A stretch of 64,000 nucleotides of DNA from Stichopus chloronotus (taxonomy: Eukaryota > Echinodermata > Holothuroidea > Aspidochirotida > Stichopodidae). Positions 12,307 to 26,067 of this stretch are shown in pieces. The stretch is from the NCBI GenBank assembly GCA_021234535.1, contig CM037849.1, positions 15,578,274 to 15,642,273 of the forward strand, given 5' to 3'. Numbering within the stretch: the first letter of the stretch is position 1; each line of letters starts with the position of its first letter. A model generated the notes under the pieces. The model ran no database searches and was not told the origin of the DNA. It saw only the letters and a list, made by a program, of their open reading frames with translations. Both the position numbers and the translations under genes were made by a program.

Positions 12307-13946
12307 GTAAATTGACTGTTGCACACCTCGTTTGGGGATTCAAACGAAACTTGCGTACTTGCATGATCTTCTGACATACATAGTGAAAGGCATGTATGCA
12401 GGCTAGTTACAAGATGAACTAAGGAATCCATGTGTTTTGTGTAATTTTGCTTCCTCCCCAACTCCATGTGCCTGAGAATGTGTGCACTTGCCGCTGGCCA
12501 GTTGTGATATTAGCTACAGTTTTAATAATGGTAGCTTGAGATGGATGGTGGTAGCTAGCAGACCATTTATCACAATAGCTGGCCAGTTTTATGGTAGCTC
12601 ACCAGTTATTGTAATGACTCGGCCACATACAACACGACAGAAATAGTAGCTGCATGTAATGATAGGATGTTGGCAATACTTAGAGCTTGCACTTTAATGA
12701 TACCCCTGCTATCCATTGTCCCAGTATCGCCCATAACACTGATTCATGCAAGGTTTGTGCTGAAGGTTGCCTGTCAACATAAAGGGTGGCAAGCAACGTA
12801 GTTTTTGTCTTTTTCTTTTGCCGTAGAACTTGAAACTTAAAGTACAAAAACTTTTACAACGTAAAGTAAGGTGATGAAGAAATATGATGTTTTTAGTGGA
12901 CATTCCAACAAGTTTACACAGGCTTGTACAGTAGATTACTTCCGATGTAATAAAAAAAAAAAAAAAAAACAAGGAAGCAAGAACAAGATCAGTACTGTGA
13001 AGAATATGGGTGGAATAAACCTAGCCAACACATGACAAATGGTAATATGGATAGATGACTAGACAATTTATTTTAGCTGTGGTGAAGAGGTATAAATCTT
13101 GATACCCAGGGGACCAGTTTGTGATATTTGGTATCCCTTTGTATGTCAATAACTTCCTCTGTCGTTGCTTGGTTTTGTTTGTTATGTTTTTGCAAGCTGT
13201 TGAAGACTTACCATTAACACATTGCAGAAAGGGTAAAAAATGCAGAAAAGGTAAGAATCGCAACCCTCAGAGAGGTTGAACATTTGCGAAAGACAAAGAA
13301 TGCAGAGAGTTTGTTCTTATTGGTTTCTTAGTTAAAGAGGGACAGTGAAATAAACCTATGCACTTGGCATCAGTATGAAAATTGTCACCCATGTAACCTG
13401 AACAATTTATAATGAAGATTTCAAACTTTTAAATCTTGATTCTATTCCCTGAACTTCATCATCTCTTGTGTATGCCCAATCAGAAAACGAAGTTGAAGCA
13501 AACAAGCATGCGTGATGTTGTCGATGCTCATTTTACATTATTAACTTTTCTTTTGTTTTTCCACTGAAAAGTTGCACCTGGGAATGCTTTTTGTCTTTAC
13601 TCCACTGTTTGACGTACTTGAATTTACTCAAAAAAATTGAAAATTGCGTTAATGTTTTGTGAATTTCAAAATCCGCGTTGGCTAGAAACTAAACTATCTT
13701 TAATTCAAGGTCAACAAAACATTACAAATTGAGCAAACCATAGACGTGTTCTCGGCTGCTTTTGTGTCTGTCTCAAAACGCTCTGGTTTCTTTTCAAATC
13801 TCGTGACAGCTAGAGAAATGCAATTTAACAACTCCACCATCCCAATCCTTCAAAATGTATCACAATGGATTTTTTCAGGAAAGCTTTGCCCAAATGCTGA
13901 CATTGTGTTGTTATGGAAATGTCTTTTTAAAATCAGAGTAAAATAG

Positions 13947-14112
13947 CACCCTTCTGTCGTCGGGTGTGAACCGGCCAGCCAGAGCCGAGAGACTGATGCA
14001 GACCGGTCCTTTTAGAGGTTTTGAAGCTAATTTAAGTGCCACTTCTGCTCTAGGAAATGATCCACGTGGAATGCCGACTGCATACACTCGACCTTTTATG
14101 CACACGGCACCA
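13947..14112 (+). other. Exon-like open segment, unrecognised
   Basis: An open frame runs from after an atag acceptor-like site to a consensus donor (gtaagt). It encodes a coding-like peptide that includes NRPARAERLMQTGPFRGF and later NDPRGMPTAYTRPFMHTAP. Base composition is more GC-rich than the surrounding intron. The phases do not fit insertion between the flanking PDE10 exons, and the acceptor is weak. It may be an exon of another transcript, an alternative first exon starting at the ATG at 13996, or mobile-element debris. The complementary strand is open too, which lowers confidence. Confidence 0.2.
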
Positions 14113-15695
14113 GTAAGTTTTCTTTCTCAGTTTAGATCTCTGAATCCTGCGTGTGGCTTGTTTTGGACTCTGGAGAAAAAAAAACAAAAAAAAAAAAACA
14201 TTGAATTGGTTTCCCTGGCAACACTCCTGTTATGGCGATGGTGAAATACAAGAATAGAGCCTGCACAATCGTAGTCTCCACTTTTTGGGGGAATCGGTTT
14301 TGTTCAAGTTTTCCTGTTGTTTGGTTGAAAAGTTCCCTCAGAGATAAATCTGAGGAATCAAAAGGAGATACACTATGCAGTTCTTTAAAAGTCTCAATGC
14401 TTTGCATTGTTGCTTGTATGGTGATATGTCATTTATGTTGTTGAGTCTTGACTGGTATCTGGCACAGCAGCTTAAGGTTTCCAAAAGGAGGATTTGGAAC
14501 TTTACCATTTTTCTTTTTATTTACCTTTTTATTTTTTAAAGTACAAAGGACAAAGGATGGACTTAGGTAGTGTATTAGTAACAAAGATGCATGCTCTGTC
14601 CATCTTCAGTAGATAGGAGCATAGTAAAAGTAGGATGTATACAGTTGTTATTCTCTCTGTGTGCATTGAGTTTGAACTGTAATCAATAAGGCAACACTGT
14701 GTAAAGGGCAGTATCACAGATTTAATCAGCAAGGTACACTATGTACGTCTGCAGTAAGTTCACTAAATAATGGCCAATCGTGCTGAACGATAGATGCCTG
14801 TAGGTTTTGTAGCAATGTTTGACATCGGCCACTGTGCAATTGTATTGTGCTTTATGTAGTACAGTACATCCCACAACCATCAGAGCACTCACTGAAATTT
14901 GCTGACTGGTTGTGATCATAGTTTTAAACTGATCAAGCCCCACTTCCATCGTCATGGCAACGAGCTTTCCATACACCGGATGTAGACTACGAGAAAGAAA
15001 AAGGTACCTTTGATGAGGTAGTGTTAATGGATCTTGAGCACTGGATAAAATGAAAAATAACATGTTGCCAAAAAAGAAAACAAAGAAAAAAAACCAGAAA
15101 AGTGGATTCTGAATCCATGTTAAATTTAGAACTATAATCAGCTGTTTCTGTAACGATTTGCTAGCGTCATACCACATCACATATTGTGACTATTCGCAAT
15201 AGGGAGAAAAGCTGAGGATATTTTCCTCAGCACCGAAAAGCATAAATGACGACCATTTGTGCAGGCAAGAGATGGTATCCTTTGCTGTGTTGTTATCCAG
15301 TATTTTTGATGGTTCAAACTGTGTCTTCTGTATACAAATGGCTACAAAGTCCTGCATGTATTAATCACAATTGAATTTCCACACAAGTACAGGTACGACC
15401 GGTTTTGTGTTAAAGATTCGTCACAGTCCCTAATATCAAGTGACCATTAGGGGGAGGACAATTTTGAACCACTCTTTTTTGTGAGAGAGACACAATATTT
15501 GTTATTCATCAGACCCAAATTCATGTGGTAACTAAACTGCTGTGTTAATCTACAACAGGGAGACAAAAAAAAAAAGATTTCCAAGTACCTGCCTAGTGCA
15601 ATCCAGTAGGTTTTATAGAGGTTGCCCTAACACAGAGCCATCACCTTAATTTAATGCTGACTGTACCCTCTTGCCTAACTCCTGTACTCTCAATA

Positions 15696-15992
15696 CCATT
15701 CCCACTCTCCTCTCGATGCCATTGCCCCCTCTCCTCTCAATCCCATCCCCCCTCTCCTGTCCATGACATTCCCCTCTCCCCTCCATACCTTTTCCCTCTC
15801 CTCTCCATACCAATCTCCCTCTCCTCTCCATACCAATCTCCCTCACCTCTCCTCTCCTCTCCATACCATTTCCCCGCTCCTCTCCATGCCATTCTTCCTC
15901 TCCATACCATTCTCCCTCTCCTTTCCATATCATTCCCCCTCTCCTCTCCATGCCATTCCTCCTCTCCATACCATTTCCCCTCTCCTCTCCTT
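15696..15992 (+). repeat. Pyrimidine-rich minisatellite (CTCTCCTCTCCATACCATT)n
   Basis: About 300 bp of diverged units of roughly 20-25 bp are built on CTCTCCTCTCCATACCATT and CCCCT. The strand is almost free of purines except in the CATACCAT core. Long frames on both strands (Gly/Glu/Trp-rich on minus) are artefacts of the repeat. Confidence 0.92.
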
Positions 15993-18900
15993 GTGATCAA
16001 CTGAAAAGGGAACATCCATCAGTTTGCTCTTTTCTTGGTGATAGTGGTCTTCTGGCATCTCTATTTTTTCCTCTCATTTTGCAAAGGGCATTATTTTTTT
16101 TTGGCCATATTGTCATCATTCAGATCAGGGCAGCGCACATCGGTGGAGTCTGACTGCTGGTTGAATCTCCGCAGTCCGGAATTTTTGTTGCTCGCAATTT
16201 TCTTATTCTGCTGTATTAAGTTTAGTCACTCCTGTGGAGTTTCTTTTCAGAATTTGCTTGACCTTGAGAGCATAGAAAGGTCTTTGTTTTCTTTGGTTGC
16301 ACAAGTTCTTAACTGGATATGAAGTCTATTGCACAGTACATTTTAGCATCTTTGACTTTTCTGAAAGGGGAATTGTTCACGGCCAAAGCCTAAGGGGGCA
16401 TTGGTGAGCCCTACTATTGGTAATAATGTTGACCTTTGATTGACCCAGAGAACAACAGATAATGCACTCATTGTAGCACCAAGGTTATCTCAGAAATGCA
16501 AATCGAGGAGGAGAGAGGGGTGTGTGGAATGGGTACAGGGAGTGGTAGCATCTATCAAACTACTTCCCCGCCAGAATCTGGCAAAATGTTACGATACTGG
16601 AGCCCATAAATATGGTCAAACATACAGTAGTTCTGATTGAGCAGAACAGCAGTCCCTGTATTTGCCACACTGCCCCCTACTGTACTAGAAAGAGTTTGCC
16701 TGTGTGAACATATTATGGAGCATTAATTGAACTCACAAACAAAAAAGGAAAAAAAAAGAAAGATAGTAAGGTCTCTTTAAATTTGTCTGAAGGCCCCAAT
16801 TTGGAGACAGGCAAAACCAAACTGCTGTTAACTGAGAAAGCTGGCCCCTGAAAAGTTTTCTCATTACAGTTTTGTGACCAAAATAGTCACTGCCTGTATG
16901 TCTCAGGATCATTTTACAAATTTTAGTTTTGAAAGAGGGATTGTATCCATAAAGTTTTAAAATGTCACATAGTTTCATGTCATCCAAAGCTTCCCCTTTG
17001 AAAGGGTGACATTACAATTGTGTATGCTTCTAAAGAAAAGAAAAAGAAAAGTGTATAAACAGTGAACATGAACCACCAACTTCAGGACCTTAAGACAGGT
17101 TTTTAGATTATTCCAAATCTTACAATTTCAGCAGGAGAAAAATTGGGTATTGTAGCAGAGAGCAAAAGTTGTAAGCTCTGTGATAGTCGTACCGCACTTG
17201 GATCAACAGTGGGTAGCTTGGAAAACTGTCGTGAACAGATAATGCTACCTGATTTATTTCTTTTTTCTTTTTTTACTTGCATCAGCATGCTAAGTTCGCT
17301 GTTTTCATTTCATTTTTTCCTTTCATTTCATTGGTATTTTTCATGATGTAGAGATTTCTTTCCTTTCTTCAGATGCTAATTTATGGAATGTCTTCATCCT
17401 CTCGTATTTTCCTTTGGTGCCTTTCTCGCATGGAGTTTGACGTAGTGATCGCACGAAAGGAAAGGAAAAAGAATTTAATTTTTCCCCTTTTTCTCTTCAT
17501 CCAATCTCTCATTGTTCTCTTAATCAGATTACTTTTTTTCGTTTTTTGTTTTACATTTCTTTGTCTAACTCTCTCTTTGTTATCTGTCATCCTGTTCCCA
17601 TGCACACTCTTTTTACTTGCAAACAGTAAAATTGAATAAAGCAAGATAACAGGACTTGAAAGGCGAAGGGTAAAGTATTTTTTACCTGTAGCAATCTTCC
17701 TGACTGCTGTCTCTGTTTATTTGAAGACAAAAACATTGAAACCTGTTGCAAAGAGGTACTGATAGCTTAAGAGCAATCTGTACATGGTTCCTTTTGTATA
17801 AGCATCGTAGTCACATGTTCATCATTTGTACATCACCATGGCAACCTTTTCACCATCACAATGGAGAAAGGTTACGTACATTTGTCGTGGCACATGATCG
17901 CCTTCGGGCCTCATCAAATTTTCTTTTTTCCCCGGAGCGTGCAAACAGCCAAGCCGGGGATGGCGCCACACTAGTTAAACAGAAGCTACAGTACTACCTA
18001 GCTGTAAGTTATTATGAAAAGAGTAAACCAAAGATACCGTAGTAGTCGGACCAATGTCAACTTGCGGCCGTGATCTAAGATAAATCCAACTGGGTTGAGA
18101 TGTCATCTTAAATGATTAGGCGTATTACTCCTAAAATATTTGAGCAAACGTCGAATTTTGCTTCGGGAATTGTTTGCTGGAGCTTTCAGAGAACGAGGCC
18201 CAGGTACGAATGTCTGTATGATAATACATGTAGGGGCGATGCTGCCCTCTGGACGTTGGGCGGTTTGCAAGTAGGATCCTGCCAAAATACGTGGAGCAGG
18301 ACTTAACCGTAAAGGAGGAAGAGGAAGACTGGATTGTTATGGTGATCGTCACACCTCCCCGTCGAACCTTACAGACAGTCCGTCATAGAGTTGAGGTGTG
18401 AGAGAACTACCCATTTTTATTTTCATGATAACTTCGCTTCAATCTCCAGTAAAGGTGAAACAAAGGAGATTTATGTAAAATGGTCTCTGTTAAATGAGAA
18501 AAGGGAATCGGAATAACAAACAAGAAGCTGGAAAAAACTTGTAAACATTGAAACCACTGTGAAAAAAAAAGGAGAAAAAAATGAAACAAAGGATGAAGGA
18601 AAGTTGTTAAAGATAGCTTGTATAGCTTACAAGCACATATCAGTCTTTACATTGTATTTCATCTTTTGACAAAAGAAAAAATGTTTTGTACCTACAAGCA
18701 GTGAATGATACTGTGTGTGTTAATTGACTTTTGTGTAAGATCTAATTAGTCCATTCACTGACCTAGGAAAGAGTCTCTCTGACTTGATCTTTTAACAGTA
18801 ATGACTATGCTATTTCATTGTTGCACTATTATACTATATTATAATTATAATAATTAATCGTTTTGGAGCTGGGTAGGATTTTTATATGCCGTGGTCTGTG

Positions 18901-19692
18901 CACGACTCAGGCCTTGCGGGAGAGCAACTTATCTTAAAATTGTCTTTGCATGTGATAGGTTCAGATTTCGTAGTCTCGTCGGACGTAAACAGTCGTAAAA
19001 TGCGCGCCGAGGCTCGTTGTGCAAATTTAGCGAAAGTGCAAAGACATCGTAAAGCCAGGAGGAGACCGATTTAAAACATCAATCGCTGTCATTAAATTTG
19101 CATGAATAAACGTTTCTGGAGGTACATTGTCACCCCGTCAAGGATCGGCAGCATTTTCTGACAATAGATGATGCTCCAGGCCAGGATTTTGTTGGATTCG
19201 GTAAGGAATGACAAAGTATCCAAGTACTGTATTATAATTTGGTGTAGCAGTTCCACCCACTTTCATGCATGTTGCCATTTCGGAGACAAAAAGTGTCTCG
19301 ATTTTTATTAAATTTTTGCAAGTGCCGAGAGTGTTCTTGAAGCAGCTCACGTGTGATAAGTTAATCGTGCACTTTAGGAGAAAGTGCTCTGTGTTTCCTT
19401 CGCTTTTCGGTCAATTTGCTTTTGACCTTGAAATTGATAGCTGCAGTGTAGTCTGCAAGGAGGGTTTCGTGTAGAGCCATATCTATGGCACTACATCCGG
19501 GGGGGGGGGGGTGGAATTTAGCAGCAGTCACTGATGTAGCAAATTGCAGGATTGGAATTCTGAGCAAACCTCGCAAAACGAAGACAAAACAAAACAAGAA
19601 AAGACAAAGCAAAGACAAAGCAGAAAGAAACACCTGTTCTTTTTCCAAAACTGACATGACATCTGTTTATGCGTGGTTTCCTTCAGGTTCAC

Positions 19693-20095
19693 TTAAAGGA
19701 GCCCATTGAGTTGGTATCATTCGCTTTGTGACATGTTTCAAGGAGGCCATTAATTACATGCCAATTCTTGTTATATGACAATTCTTGTTATGAGCCTCAT
19801 TAGTCATACTGTATCTATTACTATATTTGCTGGAAGTTTGAGAAGTTGCAGGTTCCTTTTTTTTTTATGGAACTGCATTGCCTACAGTTGATACTTAGTA
19901 CATTCAAAAGTGTCTGATTATTGATTTGTCGTAGGACATTTTTATCGTTAAATGCCACATCGTGGCAGCTTCAAGCCGTGGGTCAGACGTTCAGAATCTC
20001 CTGGTTTGACCGTTTACCATCACCACATAGTAATTGCTCAACAGGTGTGGTAACATATCATAAATTTTGTGTACCAACTCAAGGAGCATCTTTAA
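19693..20095. mobile_element. TTAA-bounded inverted-repeat element, copy A
   Basis: The element starts TTAA-AGGAGCCCATTGAGTTGG and ends CCAACTCAAGGAGCATC-TTTAA, about 403 bp long. The ends are imperfect inverted repeats, and both borders are TTAA. The inside carries AGTGTCTG and TGGTTTGACC phrases also seen in copies B and C. It has no coding capacity. It contains a poly-T run and is the most diverged copy. Confidence 0.78.
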
Positions 20096-21096
20096 ACCGT
20101 TGAAATGGTAACAACTAACGCTGCTTAGAAAAAAAAAAAAAAAGGAAGAAAGAAAATTGACTTGGATGGTATCCTCTTTATAACTCTGCTACTGTAGTGG
20201 GCATACGTTATGTGTCACTGTGCACTCAAGTCACCTTTAGTTGCACATGTTGCATTTCAAGACAATCACGTCTGATGGACATCCAAAATGTCATCTGCCA
20301 TCGTAATGTCGATGGCGTGGATGACTCTGTCAATGTCGTGTGGCTCGGGGAGTACCTCGGTCCGCTACTCTCTGCCTCGTCGACACGCTCCGACATCTAA
20401 AGACACAATGTTGTCAGTGATGATCAGATGCTGGCAGGCGATGTTTTAATACCGGCAGTGATTTTCTCTTGGTTTTTTTTGTCTTGAATTGTTTTTTGTC
20501 TTTAATTCATTCTTTGAATCAGCTGTGGTCAGAGACGTTCTAATGTCGTAATAGCCGGTCTTCGTTGAATTTGCCCTGTATGCCCTGGGATGATCTGTCG
20601 CAGAAATTTATGCACATTTCTAAATACCCGATGGTTGGGCCTTTGGTCGGGTTTTTGAAAAGCAGACAGGAAATGAAGACAATTGATCAGAGGACTCAAA
20701 GAGTAAACATTACATGCATGGCTGCATGATTTCCGTCAAAATCTGTATTAACAGGAATTTCTTGACATGGATCCTTCTTTCATTGTAGATCATGTTCTGA
20801 TATCATAAAGCGATTTGTCACCCAAAAGTTTAGGGAGGGGTGGGAATTGAGGGTGGAATCAGGTTTTTGTGGTGTATTGCATCCTCTTTGGTGACAAAGA
20901 ATTATAAGGTTTATTTAGATGCAGCTAATGTAGATAAATGAGAGTATTTTGTGCATTATCCTGTGTTACTAAATCAGGTCTAATGTTGTTCATTTGGCAC
21001 ACCTTATTTTGAAGATCCAAACCTAAAGGTCCCTCCATTTACTACTATGTTGTAGCATGGCATATTTTTTTCTAAGATAGATGCATTTGAAAGCTT

Positions 21097-21474
21097 TTAA
21101 AGAGGCTCATTGAGTTGATATCATTAAAGATTGATGTGATTGTGAAGGTGATAAAGACATGACAATATTTACACTCAGCATGATTAGTCAAGTTTCACAT
21201 CCAATAGTTACAAAAAGTGTCAAGATTTTTGAATTTTTGACCGTTGCTTGTACTGGGTGTGTGCATGTAAATACAGTACTAATATGAAAAGTGTCTGGTC
21301 ACAGAGTTCCAGAAACCAAATTAAATCATTAATTACTCACTCGTTAATGGTCTATTGTATGTGAAACATTGAGATTGTATTATTTTGACAATTTGGCATT
21401 AGCATGTGAAGGAAACTTGACAGGTTTAGAAAAATTTAGTGAATATCATGAAACCACTCAATGAGCCTCTTTAA
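21097..21474. mobile_element. TTAA-bounded inverted-repeat element, copy B
   Basis: The element begins TTAA-AGAGGCTCATTGAGTTG and ends CACTCAATGAGCCTCT-TTAA, 378 bp. The terminal inverted repeat is about 17 bp with one or two mismatches. Internally AGTGTCTGGTCACAGAGTT matches copy C. It is non-coding and fits a short non-autonomous DNA transposon with a TTAA target. Confidence 0.85.
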
Positions 21475-22687
21475 AGTACTGTAGCTTTGATCTGAAAGTC
21501 TTCAGTACAGATACCGCCGTTGAAAATAGGCACAATTTTTTATCAAAATCTATCAATTATTGACAATTTTCCAATACTTTCTCTAGCTGTTACAACTCCA
21601 CCAGGAATAAAGATATCACCAATTATACAAATTTGTGACATCAAGGGGAAAAACTCATATGAAATGGGTTATGTTTTTCTTTGCTTTACTTTAACCTGTA
21701 TTTCAATGACTGAATTGACAATTTCATATACCCAGAGTGTTTGAATTGGGAAGCACATATTGCAAATGGTGCCTTGCATATTGCTTCATTCCAAATGTGC
21801 ATGTCACAGTTGATATTTATCGCTTTCGTTCGAAAGGAGGCCTCTGTTACACGAAACATTCAGGTTGAACTGTAATGTGGTGCCTAGATGATGTTACCTA
21901 CAAACAGAGGATACCCGCGAGAGCCAATTTAATCCAAACATCCCCGCAGTCGACCCATCCAGAGCTTTCCGTCATATGCCGTCATGAACCTAGCCATGCC
22001 TCTGAGGCTAAGCCAACAAACAGATCGATAGAACAATTTAAGTTTGATTCGTCTCTCAGGAGAATGAAACTGCGTGGCATGTACATTGCCACATGTTCCT
22101 TGTTTGAAGTTGAGGAATATAGTTTACTGTTTTGAGGGGACGCATTGGTGCAAGATGTTGCACTTCAACACAGCAGAGACAAATGTCTTACTGTACAATA
22201 TGTGTAATTTGTGAAGTTTGTGAAATTTTAAACAATAATTCCTGTTTCCTCTCACAAATTTCAGAAACCAATCGTTTGATTGGGTTATTAACTGGTGTAC
22301 CTAAACTGAAGGCAGCAACTATAGCTCGTGCACTAGACAAGTAGTGGTACAGTATCTATGTGGGCTCTATGTAGATGTCACAAATTAGGTTTCTAAATGG
22401 AAGCATTCTGAAACTGAAAAAAGGAGGATCTTTAGTACTTGCTAGAAAGATTTGTCATTCTTGTGTAGTCTTTGTTCAAACTGAGCCAGAAACATGCTGC
22501 CTCCTGCAAAGATTACACAATTAGAAACAGGTTAGAATTAGCAGGCAACCAAAACGACAGCCAAATTAGCATCTTTTTTTTTGGAAACAGAACGACAAAA
22601 AAAAAAAGACTGTTTGAATCCATATTTTCGTTTACTCAATGGTTTGTCTGAATTTGAAGGGACAATTTAATTCTAAAGTGTTTCCAG

Positions 22688-22900
22688 GTTTAAAAGAATT
22701 TGTTGGTCTGAATTTTGGTTGTCAGAAGTTAGCCTCTACTTATAAATCTTTGCAGGATCTGCTTTTGTCTCATTTAGAAAAAGACTGCAAAGAATTAAGT
22801 ATAAAAAAATTGTTTACTTCATTCCTTGAATTCCTGTCTCAGCACGGCAAAAGCACTCCAATCTACTGTGCCAAGAGTGCTGACAATTGTGTTGAGACAG
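22688..22900 (+). CDS. Candidate 71-codon cassette exon or orphan exon, unknown product
   Basis: An open segment of exactly 213 nt lies between gtgtttccag and a perfect donor (gagacag/gtaagt). It is symmetric phase 1/1, the same phase as the intron (12307-35323) in which it lies, so inclusion would keep the PDE10 frame. It begins GLKEFVGLNFGCQKLAS and ends CAKSADNCVETG. It looks helical and Lys/Leu/Ser-rich. I recognise no domain. Inclusion would interrupt the GAF-A beta sheet between DLS and VLEFY, so a constitutive role is unlikely. It could be an alternative cassette, part of a nested gene, or chance. Confidence 0.3.
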
Positions 22901-25284
22901 GTAAGTTGTTTGTAAAAGAGCAAACTACATGATATCGAGGATGTTTCTCACAACCACATTAATCAGGAATGAAGAAGATAAGTGCCCTTTTTGTGTGATC
23001 TACACATACTGGTGTTTAATCTTTTTTTGTCACTGAAAATGACACAAAATTGGGTGCTACATTATCTCAGATTTTTTTCCCTTTAGTTGACTGCAAGTGA
23101 CAGTATTCACATAGGGATTTTTTTTCTTTGTTTCAGACGATGAACGTGATTTCTGCTGTTGCCAGAGTATTGTGCTTTTTGAAACTTTTATATGATTCAT
23201 ATTTTCTAAAATAAGCACAAAATTAGGAGTTAGCAACTCACTAATACATGTGGAGTGCAGAATTTTACGCAGTTTTATCAAATTAGTCACCTTTTTGATC
23301 AACTTGCAGTCCTTGAAATTGCTTTGATAGTAAAACGTAGCATTGCACTCTCATCAGTCAATATGGGCGTGATGAGACGGCTGGTCTTGGAGGCGACCTT
23401 CAGGTCAAAATTAACTTTGATTGTTCAAAAATCCATTCGGGGCTGCTAACGAGTAAGTGATTAATACTGCATTCACAGCCCTAATGCTGGCTGAAGAAGA
23501 TGCCGAATTAAACAAATGACTGCCTGCCATGATTCTGTCTAAATGGGAAACCCACTTTATTACAGCATCTTTAAATTCTGTGTTGCTACAGTAGGTACAA
23601 GGAGAGACATATGAAATAAAAGAGTTTGAAAAGAGCAGGTTCATCATAGCAGTGTTATGCACAGCACCTTCAGTACCTCTCCGTCTCTGTGCAGAATGTT
23701 GGCCAGACATTTGAACCAATTTTGGGGGTTGGTGGAAGTCCAAAGCAAACTTTTGATATTTTGACATCAAAAGGAAAAACGAGTAAAGTCGTCGGAGTGT
23801 ACGTACTTGAAAAAGTCGCGTGTATGTTAAATTTCGTTTTGAGCAAAGTTGAGGCAGAGCTTTCAAGTGTCTGTGTTTTTCTTTTCTCCCAGTGAAGATG
23901 AAGAAAACCAGTGAAATGTACGGTGTTTCTACAGACTGACTGAAAATGGAAGGAAAAAACAATTAAAATTCCTTTTTTATTTTGGACTGTTGTAATGGGA
24001 TATGTTAAGTTCACTATGATGCCTCTAAGGGCGAGGGTGACAACCCTTTAGCCCACAGGCCCAATGCTTCCTGAGGAGATTCATCATGCGACCTACAAAC
24101 CCCTTTTTTAATAGAAATAAATATAAAAAACAATTAGCAAGATAAGTGAAAATAACAGAGGAAAATAATGAAGATTTCATCCACATAAAAGCCCGTGATA
24201 ACTAATATTCATACATACTTGGTAAGAATCCTCACCTCTTATTGGCTGATTTCAGTCAGGTGACCATTTATTATCAGATGTATAATGCACGGTCAATTTT
24301 AGAGCAAAATCACAGGGGGATGAACGCAATCAAACCAAATCAACAGTGTTTTGTAGCATGCCCCTACCCGTTACAAGTAGGATAGACTGACACACGAAAC
24401 ATGACTGTGAAGTTTGTGGTACTGTGGGTCTAGCCTAGGGGCTACTGAAAAGTGAAATATAGGCCTAAAAGTATAAATCAGAAATAAATATACTTAGTCC
24501 GAACAACAACACAGTGATAATATCAGTGGTCGTCTTACCTCTCTAAATTGCAGAATTAATTGCGTCAGTGTTAATTTATCAAAAGTGTTATTTTCAGCAA
24601 ATTTGATAAAGCCGCCTGGAATTAGCATTCTTTCTTCATCGATCTTATGGAGAAGTTCAAAATTGAGTACTTATGGTGCAAAATCTTATAGAGGACTATT
24701 AAAAGACTGTAATTGTAAAACTCTCACAGTCAAAAGCAAAGGGGCCATTTATGCACATTTAGTCAAAAAGCCCCATAACGTGTGAAGGTTACCGAAATTG
24801 CGTGTGGCATCAAACATGTTCAAGAGGTTCTTTGAACGAAAGGTTCCAAAATTTGCAACTGCCTGTATCAAAAATCAGTGTAGTCAATCCTAGGCAAATT
24901 CCACAAATTTGATTACTTGATGAGGAAAACATAGTCGGTTGTTGCCCTGCAAACAGTGAATAGGCACACGTACACTGAACCGCAGCATGCGGACACTGTA
25001 TGACATTCGTGCTAGTAGTACCCAACATGCAGTACATAAACACAGAGCTGACTACAGTGCACACTAAACCAAACCATATTAGCATGGTGTTGCTATGCAT
25101 GCTTTTATTATTCATTTTGTTTAAGTGTTACTTTCTGTATTGCGCACAAACATTGTTGACATGTTGTGTGTACATTTTCAATAAAAATTCGGTCATTTAA
25201 GAAGCAAATTTTTTTTGTCTTTTTTTTCTATCAAAATCTTGTTTTGTATTTATGAACAAGGTTAAATCAACTTTGGACCACACA

Positions 25285-25425
25285 TCAACTGTAGGATAAT
25301 ACACTCTCAGGGATTAATCCTATGGCTGGACTGCAGGAGGGCACTGCGCCTTCATGCATCGCTTGCATTAACCCCCTATCGTATATTATCCTGCGGATAA
25401 TGCACTGTCCAGCGTTTATTAACCT
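25285..25425. repeat. Small palindromic segment (AGGATAATAC...TATTATCCT)
   Basis: AGGATAATACAC near 25293 and its near reverse complement GTATATTATCCT near 25381 face each other about 90 bp apart. A further GGATAATGCACTGTCC follows directly after. This may be a miniature inverted-repeat element or a decayed fold-back. There is only one copy in the window. Confidence 0.4.
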
Positions 25426-25779
25426 TTAAGAGTGCTGCAAAGTCAAGATGACAGTACATTCACTTTATTGGCCAAAATGCAGTGTTAAAATGTCTCAACT
25501 TACAGTTTCAGTTTTTCATCTTTTTGGTTTTTTGGCAATTGCCTTATAGCCACAGATATGTCTGCAGGCATGCTACTTCTTCAGTCTTACGATTCTTTTG
25601 TCTCACTCATTTCACGTTTCTGAGCTGCAACATTTTTTTTCCTTTTTAAACAAATGCACATGGTATATATACGAGCAGGGTAATACATCCTGAGCTTAAG
25701 TGTATTAAACTTGTATGGCATGAAGTTCAAAGGTGGTGATGTGACCCCTCGATTTAAAAGGGCTGCAAGGGGCCACGCC

Positions 25780-26022
25780 TGCCCAAAAGGTGGTCAGAGC
25801 TGAGTGTGTCGTGCAATGAATTTCGCTGTACATATGTACTACAGCATCATGAATTTAACTTGATAGCCATCTGCATGTGTTACTGTAGTTTACAAGCATG
25901 CCCGAATGCGTGTCCGAGCTAAGTGTGTTGTGCAATGAATTTTGCCACAGGTACACATACCATGCACTCCAGCGTCATGAACTTGACTTGATAGCCATCT
26001 GCATGTGTTGCTATAGTTTGTG
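25780..26022 (+). repeat. 119-bp tandem duplication
   Basis: Two copies share GAGCT(G/A)AGTGTGT(C/T)GTGCAATG, then TGATAGCCATCTGCATGTG, offset by about 119 bp. They differ at several sites, so the duplication is not recent. Confidence 0.85.
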
Positions 26023-26067
26023 GGAGTACCGCTATTGTATCTGAGATTGTATCCAACCATTCTTAGA

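Noticed and set aside
14722..15180. 152-codon minus-strand frame with a Phe-rich stretch
   Set aside because: The hydrophobic run comes from an A-rich tract on the plus strand, not from a membrane-protein gene.
15646..16015. Long Gly/Glu/Trp-rich and Ser/Pro-rich frames
   Set aside because: Frames of the CT-rich minisatellite with no independent evidence of coding.
23411..23962. 183-codon minus-strand open frame
   Set aside because: Nothing recognisable in the peptide, and a shorter plus-strand frame covers the same bases. Treated as chance.
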